Below, one piece after another: positions 29,418 through 38,569 of a DNA stretch of 64,000 bases. Below the pieces are notes generated by a model. That model was not told the origin of the DNA and did no database searches. It saw only the letters and a program-made list of their open reading frames with translations. Position 1 is the first letter of the stretch. Each line of letters opens with the position of its first letter. The position numbers and the translations under genes are program-made. The DNA is from an uncultured Kiloniellaceae bacterium (lineage in GTDB: Bacteria; Pseudomonadota; Alphaproteobacteria; Kiloniellales; Kiloniellaceae), in contig CANMQP010000029.1 of the NCBI GenBank assembly GCA_947500035.1, forward strand, positions 1-64,000, written 5' to 3'.

Positions 29418-31217
29418 TCACTCAGGTGCGCGCAGCAGGGGGGCTTCAAGTGTACGGCTGCGCGGGTCGGCAGTTGCGCGCTCCATGGTTTCCATGAAGG
29501 GAGCGGCGACCTCGATCAAGCGTGCAAGGTCACGGATCATGCCGCCGATCCCCGGTCCGCTGAACTCACCGGACAGGAGTTTACGGATCATGTCCTCAAA
29601 AGACGGCGCCTCGGGCAGCACTCTCAGCTGGTGGGATTGCCCTTCCGTCAAGCCGGCTGCGCTGCGGGCAAGTTTCAATGCGGTTGCAAAGCCGCCCAAC
29701 TCGTCGACCAGCCCCAGCTCTTTCGCATCGCGCCCGGTCCAGACCTGTCCCTTGGCCGAGGACAAGACGTCCGGTAGGGGGAGGCCACGTCCTTCGGCGA
29801 CCTTTTGCGTAAAGTCTGTGTAAACCCGGTCGAGTGAGCTTTGCAGCATCTGCCACTGCTGCGGCGTGAAGTCGCGGTTCGCGCTCCAGATGCCGGCATT
29901 ACGGCCCGCCTGGACGCCATCCCATCCGACGTCATACTCGCGCCAGAGATCGTCGAGAACGACCTTGCCGGTGACAACACCGATAGAGCCGGTGATGGTG
30001 GCCGGGTTGGCGACGATCCGTTCGGCGGCGGCCGAGACGAAGTATCCTCCAGAGGCCGCCAGTCCACCCATGCTGACGATGACCGGCTTCCCGGCTTCAC
30101 GGGCCCGCACCACCTCGCGCCAAATCGTATCGGAGGCGACATAGGAGCCGCCGGGGCTATCCACACGGAATACGATGGCCGCGACGTCGGGATCGTCGAC
30201 GGCGCGGCGCAGGGCCGCTGAGATCGTGTCAGATCCCATCACCGAGGAGCCGCCGAAGGAATCGTCATTCTCCGCCAGCGCGATCGCGCCTGCGCCCTGG
30301 ACCAGGGCGATGACCGGGCCGTCCGAAAACTCCTCTTCAAGCCCCGCGTAGTAATCACGGATATCGACCGGACTTGAGTCCTCGTCAGGGAACGCGAATT
30401 CCAAAACGCCATCCCAGTAGCCCAGTTCGCTTACGAGACCCGCGTCTTTCGCTTCGGCAGCCGACAGAGGCGCCCGGTCGATCAGCTCCTTTGTGAGCTG
30501 GGGGCCAAGTCCGCGGCTCTCCGACACGCCCTCGACGATCTGCTCAAGCCAGGAATCCACGAGCTGTTGGAGGTTTTCCTTCACCGGTTGGGACATTTCC
30601 TCACCGGTCAAAAACTCTACCGCACCCTTGTACTCCTCGCGCTGACCGAAGCTCGGCTTCACGCCGTGTTTGTCGAGCAGACCGCGAATGTAGGGGCTTT
30701 CCAACTGGATGCCGGTAATGTCCAGGTCGCCGGAAGGCTGAAGCCAAAGCTCTTCAAAGGCGGAAGCGAGGTAGTAGTGCAGGGTGCCATCGCCGCCCTC
30801 GCCGAAGGACTCCGCGAATGCCAGAGAGAATTTTCCGGTTGCCCGGAAACCCGCGATCGCCTCGCGTAGTTCCTGGACCTGTGAAATGCCAAGCGGGCCA
30901 CGACCGACACGTGCCACGACCCCGACCACGCGCGGATCGCTGCTGGCACGCGATAGGGCATCCACCGCGTCCCGAAGAACCAGTCCACCACCGTGCGAGG
31001 CGCGGCTGAAGGGCGACCGCGGGCTGGTCTCGCTGACACCTTCGGACAGATCGAGCTGAAGCACAACACGCTCGGGCAGTGGATCAGGCTCATAGTCGAA
31101 GCGGCTGATATTGTCCCGCAAAGTGGATATCGAAATGGCGATTGCCAGAACCATCAGGAAACCCAGGGTCGCGAAGAGACCCACGATGCACTTCAGGACA
31201 AAAAGAATGACTTTCAT
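29418..31217 (-). CDS. sppA: Signal peptide peptidase A, long (67K) form
   Basis: The 599-residue membrane serine protease degrades cleaved signal peptides. An N-terminal anchor (residues about 5-28) is followed by two tandem S49/ClpP-fold halves. The catalytic Lys lies in EYKGAVEFLTG of the first half and the nucleophile Ser in MGGLAASGGYFVSAAA of the second, as in E. coli SppA. VFRVDSPGGSY and TGSIGVVTGK are further family markers. It is a single gene. The 31218-31503 gap to the divergent neighbour includes a sequence tttgcttaagtcaa (31321-31334), similar to the FNR-like boxes elsewhere in the window. Confidence 0.93.
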   Translation of the reverse strand: MKVILFVLKCIVGLFATLGFLMVLAIAISISTLRDNISRFDYEPDPLPERVVLQLDLSEGVSETSPRSPFSRASHGGGLVLRDAVDALSRASSDPRVVGVVARVGRGPLGISQVQELREAIAGFRATGKFSLAFAESFGEGGDGTLHYYLASAFEELWLQPSGDLDITGIQLESPYIRGLLDKHGVKPSFGQREEYKGAVEFLTGEEMSQPVKENLQQLVDSWLEQIVEGVSESRGLGPQLTKELIDRAPLSAAEAKDAGLVSELGYWDGVLEFAFPDEDSSPVDIRDYYAGLEEEFSDGPVIALVQGAGAIALAENDDSFGGSSVMGSDTISAALRRAVDDPDVAAIVFRVDSPGGSYVASDTIWREVVRAREAGKPVIVSMGGLAASGGYFVSAAAERIVANPATITGSIGVVTGKVVLDDLWREYDVGWDGVQAGRNAGIWSANRDFTPQQWQMLQSSLDRVYTDFTQKVAEGRGLPLPDVLSSAKGQVWTGRDAKELGLVDELGGFATALKLARSAAGLTEGQSHQLRVLPEAPSFEDMIRKLLSGEFSGPGIGGMIRDLARLIEVAAPFMETMERATADPRSRTLEAPLLRAPE

Positions 31218-31503
31218 GATTTCAGATCGGTTCCTGTTTAACGGGCGAGCGGCGGCTGAAAGAGGCGAGCTATGCGTGTAGACATATTGGGTCGATAGAG
31301 GTTTCGCGGCAACGTAATTTTTTGCTTAAGTCAACGGGTTAAGTTGATTTTGGGGATTCCTGTCCGCTTGATCTGATCCCTCACTTCGCTCATTCTGCGC
31401 AGACGCATCTTGCAAACGGGAACCGACAGATCCGAGGCAACCCTATGAAGGTGGCTTTACGATTATGGCTTAAGGGAAATGGCGGAAAGGTCATGGCAGA
31501 CGC

Positions 31504-31953
31504 GTGACGGCATCCCTTTGGCTCTTATTCGTCAGCGCCTTTACCTCGGCGACACTGCTTCCCGGCAGCTCCGAAGCCGTGTTGATGACATTGCTGACGG
31601 CGGATGGCGGTATTCTGGCACGTGAGGCTGTGTTTCCGCTGGTGGCTGTTGCGACGTTCGGGAATTCCCTTGGGTCCCTGGTCAATTGGATCCTTGGCCG
31701 CTTCTTTTCCCATTACCGGGACCGCAAGTGGTTTCCGGTGAACGAAGATGAGTTCGCCCGGGCGGAAGCCTGGTACGGCCGCTGGGGCGTATGGTCGCTT
31801 GCACTCTCCTGGATGCCTCTGATCGGCGACCCCATTACCTTGATCGCAGGCGTGATGCGCACGCCTTTCCTGCCGTTCATTCTGATTGTGGTTGTCGCGA
31901 AAGCGGCGCGCTATAGCTTCCTCGCGCTGGGTGTGGCCGCGGTTCTGGCTTAA
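31504..31953 (+). CDS. YqaA/DedA-like (VTT-domain) membrane protein
   Basis: The 149-residue inner-membrane protein has three or four helices and the YqaA pattern: FVSAFTSATLLPGSSEAVL near the N-terminus, VATFGNSLGSLVNWILGRF, then ARAEAWYGRWGVWSLALSWMPLIGDPITLIAGVMR. This VTT/SNARE-associated fold is linked to lipid scrambling and undecaprenyl-phosphate recycling in the wider family; the role here is not known. The start is GTG at 31504. It converges with the GNAT gene, separated by 3 bp. Confidence 0.83.
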   Translation: MTASLWLLFVSAFTSATLLPGSSEAVLMTLLTADGGILAREAVFPLVAVATFGNSLGSLVNWILGRFFSHYRDRKWFPVNEDEFARAEAWYGRWGVWSLALSWMPLIGDPITLIAGVMRTPFLPFILIVVVAKAARYSFLALGVAAVLA

Positions 31954-31956
31954 AAA

Positions 31957-32466
31957 CTAAAGGCGAAGGGCAATTTCGTTTTCGGAGCCGTCCGCGCAGG
32001 TTCTGCCGGTCTCCTTAAAACCATACTTCAGATAAAACTCCCGCGGACAGCCGGGGCCGGGGACGTAGCTCGCCAGCAGATCGGTCATGCCGGGACGGCT
32101 GCGGGCATGCTCGACGATGAGGTCGAGCGTTTTGCGGCCTAATCCGAGCCTTTGGAACGGTTCCGCGATCATGTAACGCCAGAGCCAGATGTCGCTGGCT
32201 TTGCCATCGTCCAATGGTTTTGCGCCGGGCAGGCTCGGATCGAACAGCATCACAAAACCCACCGGAGTGTCGCCGGCATGGATGGCCCGAAACCAGGCGC
32301 CCCTTTCGAAATAGGCTTCGGCGATCGAAGTTGCGTTGTCGGCGACAAATGACTCTTGCGACGGAGCGGTCTTCAGGGCTGTGATGTTTCGGACGGTTTG
32401 CCCGGTGATCTCGACCAGCGATACCGTGGCATCTTTGCCGATTCTCTGGCTATCCTGTGATGTCAT
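31957..32466 (-). CDS. GNAT-family N-acetyltransferase (diamine/polyamine-type)
   Basis: The 169-residue acetyl-CoA-dependent transferase shows the GNAT acetyl-CoA loop RLGLGRKTLDLIVEHAR preceded by the strand WLWRYMIAEPFQ. The order VSLVEITGQTV..., AEAYFERGAWFRAIHAGDTPVGFVMLFD is close to that of SSAT/spermidine N-acetyltransferases, though the substrate cannot be confirmed. The ATG at 32466 has AGGGA immediately upstream; a longer in-frame start at 32613 would overlap the divergent GFA gene. Confidence 0.78.
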   Translation of the reverse strand: MTSQDSQRIGKDATVSLVEITGQTVRNITALKTAPSQESFVADNATSIAEAYFERGAWFRAIHAGDTPVGFVMLFDPSLPGAKPLDDGKASDIWLWRYMIAEPFQRLGLGRKTLDLIVEHARSRPGMTDLLASYVPGPGCPREFYLKYGFKETGRTCADGSENEIALRL

Positions 32467-32602
32467 TCCCTGGACTTTCGCGATATCCTTAACCTCGAGA
32501 TCACAGATAGCCACCGGGCGCTGGGATTTACAATGTCGAAGTGTTTGAGCGGGTCTGAACGACGTTCCGAGTCTATACGAGCCTGCGTGATGTGAGACGA
32601 GG

Positions 32603-33019
32603 ATGAACAGCATGTCGAAACAGCACGGTCATTGCCTTTGTGGTCAGGTAACCTTCGAATACGAGGGACCCGAAAACTGGCGCGGCCACTGTCATTGTAA
32701 GAGCTGCCGTCGCAACACCTCATCTGCTTTCACCAGCTTCTTGGGTGTGCCCCGCACGGCTGCCAGCTTCACCGGCCGGAAACCCTCGGTCTTTGCGTCC
32801 TCGCCCGGTGTCCGGCGGTCTTTCTGTGGAAACTGCGGAACGCCGATGGCCTACGAAACGGATCAGTACCCGGATGAGATCCATTTCTACGCGGCCAGTC
32901 TCGAAGACCCGGCGAATTTCAGACCGGACTTTCATGTCCACTATGCGGAGCATGTGAGCTGGGCGGATATCAATGACGGTCTTCCGCGTTATGACCACAG
33001 CGGGGACTCCGAATCATGA
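32603..33019 (+). CDS. GFA-family zinc protein
   Basis: The 138-residue protein of the glutathione-dependent formaldehyde-activating (GFA)/CENP-V fold has zinc ligands CLCG, then CHCKSCRR, and a downstream CGNCGTPM. Few members have a proven reaction, so the name is structural only. The ATG at 32603 has GACGAGG upstream. Its stop overlaps the start of the next gene (ATGA), so the two are translationally coupled. A second, unrelated-context GFA gene lies at 50817-51236. Confidence 0.82.
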   Translation: MNSMSKQHGHCLCGQVTFEYEGPENWRGHCHCKSCRRNTSSAFTSFLGVPRTAASFTGRKPSVFASSPGVRRSFCGNCGTPMAYETDQYPDEIHFYAASLEDPANFRPDFHVHYAEHVSWADINDGLPRYDHSGDSES

Positions 33020-33495
33020 GCGATAAGCAGCAATCGCAAAAGGATCATGCCGGGGTTCGGGTGCCGCCGCCGATTATCTTTCTCCTGCCGCTGCTGGCGG
33101 GCCTGGCGTACGACTCCGCCTGGGCCCTGGGGACGCTGGCGGCCTTGGGTTGGATGCTGGCCGGCGGCCCGCTGGTGGCGGTCGGACTTGCGCTGCTGGT
33201 TGCCAGCGCGCCGCGTCATAAGAAAGCGGGAACGAATATCGAGCCCTGGAAGCCGACCACGGCGATTATCGATGACGGTATCTACGGCTATAGCCGGAAC
33301 CCGATTTACCTGGGGATGGCGTTCGTCTGCGCGGGCATCGCCGTCGCGGCCGGAAGCTTTGCCGCCCTGGTCCTGCTGATACCCTGCCTTGTGGTTATCC
33401 GCTTTTATGTCATCGGACGGGAGGAGGCGTATCTCGAAGCAAAATTCGGTGACGAATACCGCGATTACATGTCCAGGGTCCGGCGCTGGATTTAA
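33016..33495 (+). CDS. Isoprenylcysteine carboxyl methyltransferase-like membrane methyltransferase
   Basis: The 159-residue integral membrane protein of the ICMT/phospholipid-methyltransferase (PEMT-like) family has about four helices. The C-terminal SAM-binding signature is visible: DDGIYGYSRNPIYLGMAF, then RFYVIGREEAYLEAKFGDEYRDYMSRVRRW. These bacterial proteins methylate lipids or small hydrophobic substrates; the acceptor here is unknown. It is coupled to the GFA gene by a 4-bp overlap. Confidence 0.84.
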   Translation: MSDKQQSQKDHAGVRVPPPIIFLLPLLAGLAYDSAWALGTLAALGWMLAGGPLVAVGLALLVASAPRHKKAGTNIEPWKPTTAIIDDGIYGYSRNPIYLGMAFVCAGIAVAAGSFAALVLLIPCLVVIRFYVIGREEAYLEAKFGDEYRDYMSRVRRWI

Positions 33496-33559
33496 GTCAG
33501 GGCCCAGAGTTTGCGATGCAGGCGATTGCAGTCGCGCCGTCACATGGTAGATTATCCCC

Positions 33560-33883
33560 ATGACATCTTTTCTTTCACGTCTTTTTGGCGGCCTGACCGG
33601 CAAAACACCCGAGGACAGCGGACCTCCCAAACGGGGCGAAGCCGTGGAGTATGAGGGTTACAAGATTTGTGCGGCCCCGGACAAAGCCGACAATCAGTGG
33701 CGGCTGGCCGGTGTGATCCTCAAGCCCGGCGATGATGGTGACCTGGAGCGGACTTTTATCCGTGCCGATCTCTTTACATCGCGCGAAGAAGCCGAGACCT
33801 ACGCCATCCGGAAGGGCAAGCAGATCATCGACGAGCAGGGCGAGCGGCTCTTTGCCGACGGCGCCCCCAGCGGTCACGCGTAG
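33560..33883 (+). CDS. HlyU-family protein
   Basis: The 107-residue protein has the HlyU (PF10115-type) pattern: VEYEGYKICAAPDKADNQWRLAGVI, then RTFIRADLFTSREEAETYAIRKGKQIIDEQGERLF. In Vibrio, the ArsR-type HlyU is a different protein; this small domain is widespread in alphaproteobacteria with no proven function. The N-terminus (TSFLSRLFGGLTGK) could be an amphipathic helix. It is a single gene. Confidence 0.78.
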   Translation: MTSFLSRLFGGLTGKTPEDSGPPKRGEAVEYEGYKICAAPDKADNQWRLAGVILKPGDDGDLERTFIRADLFTSREEAETYAIRKGKQIIDEQGERLFADGAPSGHA

Positions 33884-33985
33884 AGCAGGGTGGTTGCGCC
33901 TGAATGCACTCTTGCGGATCATGAGAGCCTATTGACAGGCCATGCCTGCGCTCTGGGGCTGGCATCTTTGGGGAATTGAGGCGCA

Positions 33986-35359
33986 ATGGCGGGCAAAGCG
34001 CAGAACGATCATCAGCCGGATACGCGAAAAAGAGATAAGCGCCGCCGGATCTTCCAGAGCCTTTGGGCGCAGATTGCGGTTGTTGCCCCGGCCCTGATCC
34101 TGGTGATCGCCGGTTTTGTTGTTGCTTATCAATTCGTCGGACCGCCGCCACCGGACAGGATCGTGATGGCGACCGGCTCCGAGAAAGGTGCCTACCACGC
34201 CTACGGCAAGCTCTACGCGGAACGCTTCCGGGAAGAGGGCATCGAGCTGGTGTTGCGCTCGACAGCGGGCTCCAGCGAGAATTTGGCGCTTTTGTCGGAT
34301 CCGGACGCCGACGTGCCGGTCGCCTTTATGCAAAGCGGGATCGGAGAGCCGGCGGATTATACGGACCTGATGTCTCTGGGAAGCCTTTACTACGAACCGC
34401 TATGGGTTTTCGTCCGCAGCAACGGCAAACCCCGGCGTCTAACGGAGCTTGCGGGCCTGCGCATAGCCGTTGGAGCTGAAGGCAGCGGCACGCGGTCGGT
34501 GGCGCTGGCACTCTTGTCGGACAACGGGATTACGGATTCGACCGCTGAGCTGGCCGCGCTCGACGGCGCGGCTGCCGAGGCGGCGCTGCTGGCGGGCGAT
34601 ATTGACGCAGCCATCTTCGTGACCTCGGCGACCTCGCCCAGGATCAGGGTGCTTCTTGAGACACCCGGCATCGCCCTGATGAATTTCGAGCGCGCCGATG
34701 CTTACGTCCGGCGCAACGACTATCTCTCGAAGGTTCTGCTGCCTAAGGGCACTGTCGATCTTGCCAATAATCTGCCGGCGGAGGATACCGTTCTGCTGGC
34801 GCCGACAGCGACGGTGGTTTTCTCACCTGAGCTCCATCCCGCGCTCGCCGATCTGCTGCTCCTGACCATGCGCGACACCCACCGCGGCGGTGGCCTGCTG
34901 GAAAAACCGGGCTCCTTCCCCAGCGGCAACTTCGTGACCTATCCCCTGGCGCCGGTCGCGCAGCGTTTTTACGATGAAGGACCGCCGTTCCTGCAGCGCT
35001 ATCTCTCCTTCTGGGCCGCGAACCTGATCGACCGCCTGAAGATTCTGCTGCTGCCGTTGCTCACGCTGCTTTATCCGCTCTTCAAGATCCTGCCGCCGAC
35101 CTACAGCTGGCGCATGCGCTCCAAGGTGAACCGCTGGTACAGGGAGCTTCAGGCTCTGGATGACGAGCTGCGCGCCAATTCCATCTCCCGTGCAGACGCG
35201 ACCGCCCGCCTTGATGAGATCGAAGCCTCGGTCGAGAAAGTCTCGGTCCCGGCGGGCTTCGCCGCCAGCGCCTACACCCTGCGCCTGCACATCGACTTCC
35301 TGCGCCGCAAGGTCGAGGAGGTGACGCGCAACCAGGACGATGCGGCGATGGTGGGTTAG
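33986..35359 (+). CDS. Membrane-anchored TAXI-family TRAP solute-binding protein
   Basis: The 457-residue protein contains a TAXI (TRAP-associated extracytoplasmic immunogenic) binding domain: VMATGSEKGAYHAYGKLYAERF, LRSTAGSSENLALL, VAFMQSGIG, LRIAVGAEGSGTRSVAL. Instead of a cleavable signal it has an uncleaved TM helix (about 29-50), and a second TM (about 350-372) followed by a cytoplasmic helical tail. No DctQ/DctM permease gene is adjacent. It is therefore an orphan, possibly sensory or regulatory. It ends with a 4-bp overlap with the convergent TPR-like gene. Confidence 0.82.
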   Translation: MAGKAQNDHQPDTRKRDKRRRIFQSLWAQIAVVAPALILVIAGFVVAYQFVGPPPPDRIVMATGSEKGAYHAYGKLYAERFREEGIELVLRSTAGSSENLALLSDPDADVPVAFMQSGIGEPADYTDLMSLGSLYYEPLWVFVRSNGKPRRLTELAGLRIAVGAEGSGTRSVALALLSDNGITDSTAELAALDGAAAEAALLAGDIDAAIFVTSATSPRIRVLLETPGIALMNFERADAYVRRNDYLSKVLLPKGTVDLANNLPAEDTVLLAPTATVVFSPELHPALADLLLLTMRDTHRGGGLLEKPGSFPSGNFVTYPLAPVAQRFYDEGPPFLQRYLSFWAANLIDRLKILLLPLLTLLYPLFKILPPTYSWRMRSKVNRWYRELQALDDELRANSISRADATARLDEIEASVEKVSVPAGFAASAYTLRLHIDFLRRKVEEVTRNQDDAAMVG

Positions 35360-36843
35360 GGGGCCTGTTTGGCCAACAGTTCTATCAGAACGTGGCGCAA
35401 AGCGGTCGCCCGGTGTTCTAACTTCTCAATGCTCAGCGCCGTTGAAACGGCTTCGCTGAAGCGTTCCTGCTTGCTTTGGTGTAAGGTGACAATCGAGGCG
35501 ACAAAACCATATTGCTGGCCTCGATTTTCTTCTCTTCCATAGGTCAACGTTTTTGCCAGAATGCGCGCAGCACCCTCCCGATCACCATATTGATGCCGCA
35601 GGGTCGCAGTGTTGCTCCATCTGATGGCAACGGACGTGAAGATCGGTATGGGCCCGATCTCAACGGGAATCCTGTCGAAGTGCTCGCGGGCTTTATCGGG
35701 CTTTCCCGAATTCGCATAGTAGAGGGCTACGATCCGAGGCGCCTCAGCTTCGAGATTAATGGGCGTTCGCTTTTGACGTAGAAGCCAGGGCAACTTTTCG
35801 TACTTACCACTCGTCACATAATCGTAGGCGAGTTCGGCAATTGCTTCATCATGCCGTTCATCGTCTTTGATCTCTGACAGAACACTCATCGCTCTCTTCA
35901 GATCGCCACTTACCGCGACCGCCTGAGCTATGCCTGCGCGCGCGTTATCGCGTTCCCGGCGCAATCTGTCCTTGAGAAGCTCTTTGAACAGAGCGGCCTC
36001 TGTATTGTCACGGCGAATTTTCATTCCGGAGACTGTCCGGCGTGCGCCGCTAAGGTCGCCCGCCTCAGCCTGTGTCTCGGCGATCCTGGCCTTTGCAATT
36101 AAGATCTCATGCTGATTGTCTATTTTTGTCAGCGTTTTCAGGGCATCTTTCCCGCGACCCATCCTGACCTCGGCAACCGCTATCTCTGCTAAAATAGACC
36201 CCGGCCTGGGAACCTGATGTGGACGATCGTCCAAAGAGATAAGATCCTCCCTAACCCAGGAAACAGCTTTCTCGTAGGTGCGGAACGAACGCCAGGCATC
36301 CTCGACTTTTCCCGCTTTTGCCTGGGAGCTTGCTAGATTTCCCAAGCCAACGGCCAGAGTGCCGAAATCCATGCGGCGCAAGAGGACAGTCCTGGCCTGA
36401 TCGAAGCGCTCTTCTAGGGCGAGGGCATCCGCCAGAGAAAGCAACGTGCTGTCTCTCTTCTCATTGTCGCTGATTTGTTCTGCTGCGGAGATAGCTGCAG
36501 TAATATCGTGCCGACGGGAGGACCACCCAACCTGAGTGCCAAGAGCAATGTCTCTTGCTTCTCCTTCCGGGGCTGACAGCGCCGCCGCGTGCGCCGAATC
36601 CCAATAGGGCGCGGCGTCGTCCGGACGGGCATTGCGTTCGTAGGCGTCCGCCAGTGCGGAAAAGGTGTGTGTTCGTTGTTGGGGCGTCTCTGCCACCCTC
36701 GCCGTTTTCTCCATCAACTCGCTAACGCAGTCTTCGCTGGGTTCCGCAATGCAGTTAGCCGCTGTGTTATCGATCTCGCTGCCAATTGCCGGATTGAACC
36801 AGAGGACCGCGAGTAATGGAATGAAACGTGAGAGTCCGTGCAT
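35356..36843 (-). CDS. Exported TPR-like repeat protein
   Basis: The 495-residue protein has a signal peptide (MHGLSRFIPLLAVLWFNPAIG) and about ten degenerate helical repeats of 30-40 residues with TPR-like spacing (RTHTFSALADAYERNARPDDAAPYW; LLSLADALALEERFDQARTVL; GLGNLASSQAKAGKVEDAW; EIAVAEVRMGRGKDALKTL). It should be a periplasmic protein-interaction scaffold; the partner is unknown. The ATG at 36843 is preferred over a TTG at 36864. A single pair of cysteines lies right after the signal peptide. Confidence 0.68.
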   Translation of the reverse strand: MHGLSRFIPLLAVLWFNPAIGSEIDNTAANCIAEPSEDCVSELMEKTARVAETPQQRTHTFSALADAYERNARPDDAAPYWDSAHAAALSAPEGEARDIALGTQVGWSSRRHDITAAISAAEQISDNEKRDSTLLSLADALALEERFDQARTVLLRRMDFGTLAVGLGNLASSQAKAGKVEDAWRSFRTYEKAVSWVREDLISLDDRPHQVPRPGSILAEIAVAEVRMGRGKDALKTLTKIDNQHEILIAKARIAETQAEAGDLSGARRTVSGMKIRRDNTEAALFKELLKDRLRRERDNARAGIAQAVAVSGDLKRAMSVLSEIKDDERHDEAIAELAYDYVTSGKYEKLPWLLRQKRTPINLEAEAPRIVALYYANSGKPDKAREHFDRIPVEIGPIPIFTSVAIRWSNTATLRHQYGDREGAARILAKTLTYGREENRGQQYGFVASIVTLHQSKQERFSEAVSTALSIEKLEHRATALRHVLIELLAKQAP

Positions 36844-36936
36844 GTGTAAATGCCTACCTGACAAGCGGTGGATGGTGTGATCATCCTAATATTGACGTGC
36901 TCGCGACCAAGCCGCGAGCCTTTTTGCAAAAGCGCT

Positions 36937-38286
36937 CTATTTCTCTCCCGCCCTCTTATGCAGCAGTGAAAGCCCCTTGGCGCTGCCATCCTGGAAGCCT
37001 TTCCAAGTGCCATGCGCACCCTTGGGATTGCCACCGTCTTTCACGGCTTTCGCGCCATTCTCGGCATTCTCCACCATATCGAGATAAGCGTCCATCGACG
37101 TATCGCCCTTGAGGTATTTGCCCAGGAAGGCAGTTGCGAAGTGCTGAGCGATGTTGTTCATGCGCAGGGTGTCCCAGACCGGATCGGCATAGTGCTCGAA
37201 GGGCACGAATTCCAGATGCGGGCTGGGCTGCCAGGCCTCGGCGGGGGCGGGGATCGGGGCGGCGGCGTTGTGTCCGGCGTTCTCGAAGGTCAGCAGGTAA
37301 CGCTCGGCATTCACGCTTTGCTCGAAGATCGCGCGCACACCCTCTTCGTAGCCTGAGACGCTGTCCTGGCTGCCGGCCATAAAAAACGCCGGAATGCGCA
37401 CGCCGGCCAGGCCTTCCGCGTCCCAGAAGTCCCGGGTCATGCCCCAGGGGGCAATGGGAATGACAGCCTTGATGCGCGGGTCTATCTGGGCTTCGTGGCG
37501 CTCGCTGCCGGCCTGATGTACGGCGAGTGTGCGTGCCGGTGCGCCCCAATCGTAGCCGACCGACGTCTCGGTCACACCACCTCCGGCCGCGATCACTGCG
37601 CCATAGCCGCCCATGGAGTAGCCGATCACGCCGGTGTTGGAGCTGTCGACGATGCCGGCAAGAAATTGGCCTTCTTCGATGGCAAAACGGCTCATCTCGC
37701 TGAGCACAAAAGCCACGTCGAGGCGGCGATTGACGAGTGTGCTGCCGAAGGCGGCTTTGTCGCTGTAGGTACTGTCTGTGTGATCAATGGAAACCGTCAC
37801 GTAGCCCTTGGTGGCCAGGTTCTCACCCAGGTGGCTCATCAGGAAGCGGTTGCCCGGATAGCCGTGGGAGATCAGGACCAGCGGGAAGGAGCCGGCGGTC
37901 GTCAGGGGCTCGGCGTCTCGGACCGCCTTGCCATGGAGTGTGACCTCGGTCTTGCCATCGCGCAGGAAGACGTCGTAGCTGCCCTGCTGTGGCACGTCTT
38001 CTGCCAGGGCCGCCGGGTACCAGACTTCGAGAGTGAGGGGCCGGTCGTAGCGCGGTAGAGGCTGGCCTTTCCGGACCCGCAGGATATCGATCTGATTGGG
38101 ATTGCTGACCTCAAGCGTGCGCACGCCGATGGCATGAGGCCCGTGCGCTGCCAATGCCGGTGCATCTGGACGCAGCTGATCGATCCGATTTACCGCTGTC
38201 ATCTCTGAGTTTGCCATTGCTGGGATAACTGTGCCCGAAAGTGAGCACACTATGCCCGTGAGAAGAGTGCAAAGAAACCTTGTCAC
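36937..38286 (-). CDS. Exported alpha/beta hydrolase (dienelactone hydrolase/PAF-acetylhydrolase-like)
   Basis: The 449-residue secreted hydrolase has a signal peptide ending IPAMA-N. The oxyanion region is VLISHGYPGNRF, the nucleophile elbow GYSMGGYG, the acid Asp lies in GSQDSVSGYEEG, and the His in FENAGHNAAAP. The catalytic triad is therefore complete. It is probably a lipase/esterase on short acyl or phospholipid substrates. I chose GTG at 38286 because GGAAG lies about 9 nt upstream and it puts the signal peptide at the N-terminus. A longer frame to 38397 exists. Confidence 0.76.
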   Translation of the reverse strand: MTRFLCTLLTGIVCSLSGTVIPAMANSEMTAVNRIDQLRPDAPALAAHGPHAIGVRTLEVSNPNQIDILRVRKGQPLPRYDRPLTLEVWYPAALAEDVPQQGSYDVFLRDGKTEVTLHGKAVRDAEPLTTAGSFPLVLISHGYPGNRFLMSHLGENLATKGYVTVSIDHTDSTYSDKAAFGSTLVNRRLDVAFVLSEMSRFAIEEGQFLAGIVDSSNTGVIGYSMGGYGAVIAAGGGVTETSVGYDWGAPARTLAVHQAGSERHEAQIDPRIKAVIPIAPWGMTRDFWDAEGLAGVRIPAFFMAGSQDSVSGYEEGVRAIFEQSVNAERYLLTFENAGHNAAAPIPAPAEAWQPSPHLEFVPFEHYADPVWDTLRMNNIAQHFATAFLGKYLKGDTSMDAYLDMVENAENGAKAVKDGGNPKGAHGTWKGFQDGSAKGLSLLHKRAGEK

Positions 38287-38569
38287 GCTCTGTTGCTTCC
38301 TTTTTTCAATGAAAGTGTCTGCCCAAAATCGATCCGCCGAATCTGATCCTTTTGCGATGGACACAAGACACCTCCGCAGTGGTCTTTCCATGACCAAATG
38401 CCTCGCGATTCTCGCGTAAGTTACGCTACCACGGGTATATGGTTCGAGGGGATGGACTAAGTTGTGTCTTTGCTTCGCTTGCGTCCCCGGCCGGAATGGC
38501 TAATCTGCGCCAACTTTGCAGGTATGGCCGGATGTACGGCAACACCTGAGATACAAGGAATTGAGAGCG

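Noticed and set aside
31321..31334. Third possible FNR-like box (tttgcttaagtcaa) between sppA and the YqaA-like gene.
   Set aside because: Only one half-site fits and no -10 element lies at the right distance. Noted but not called.
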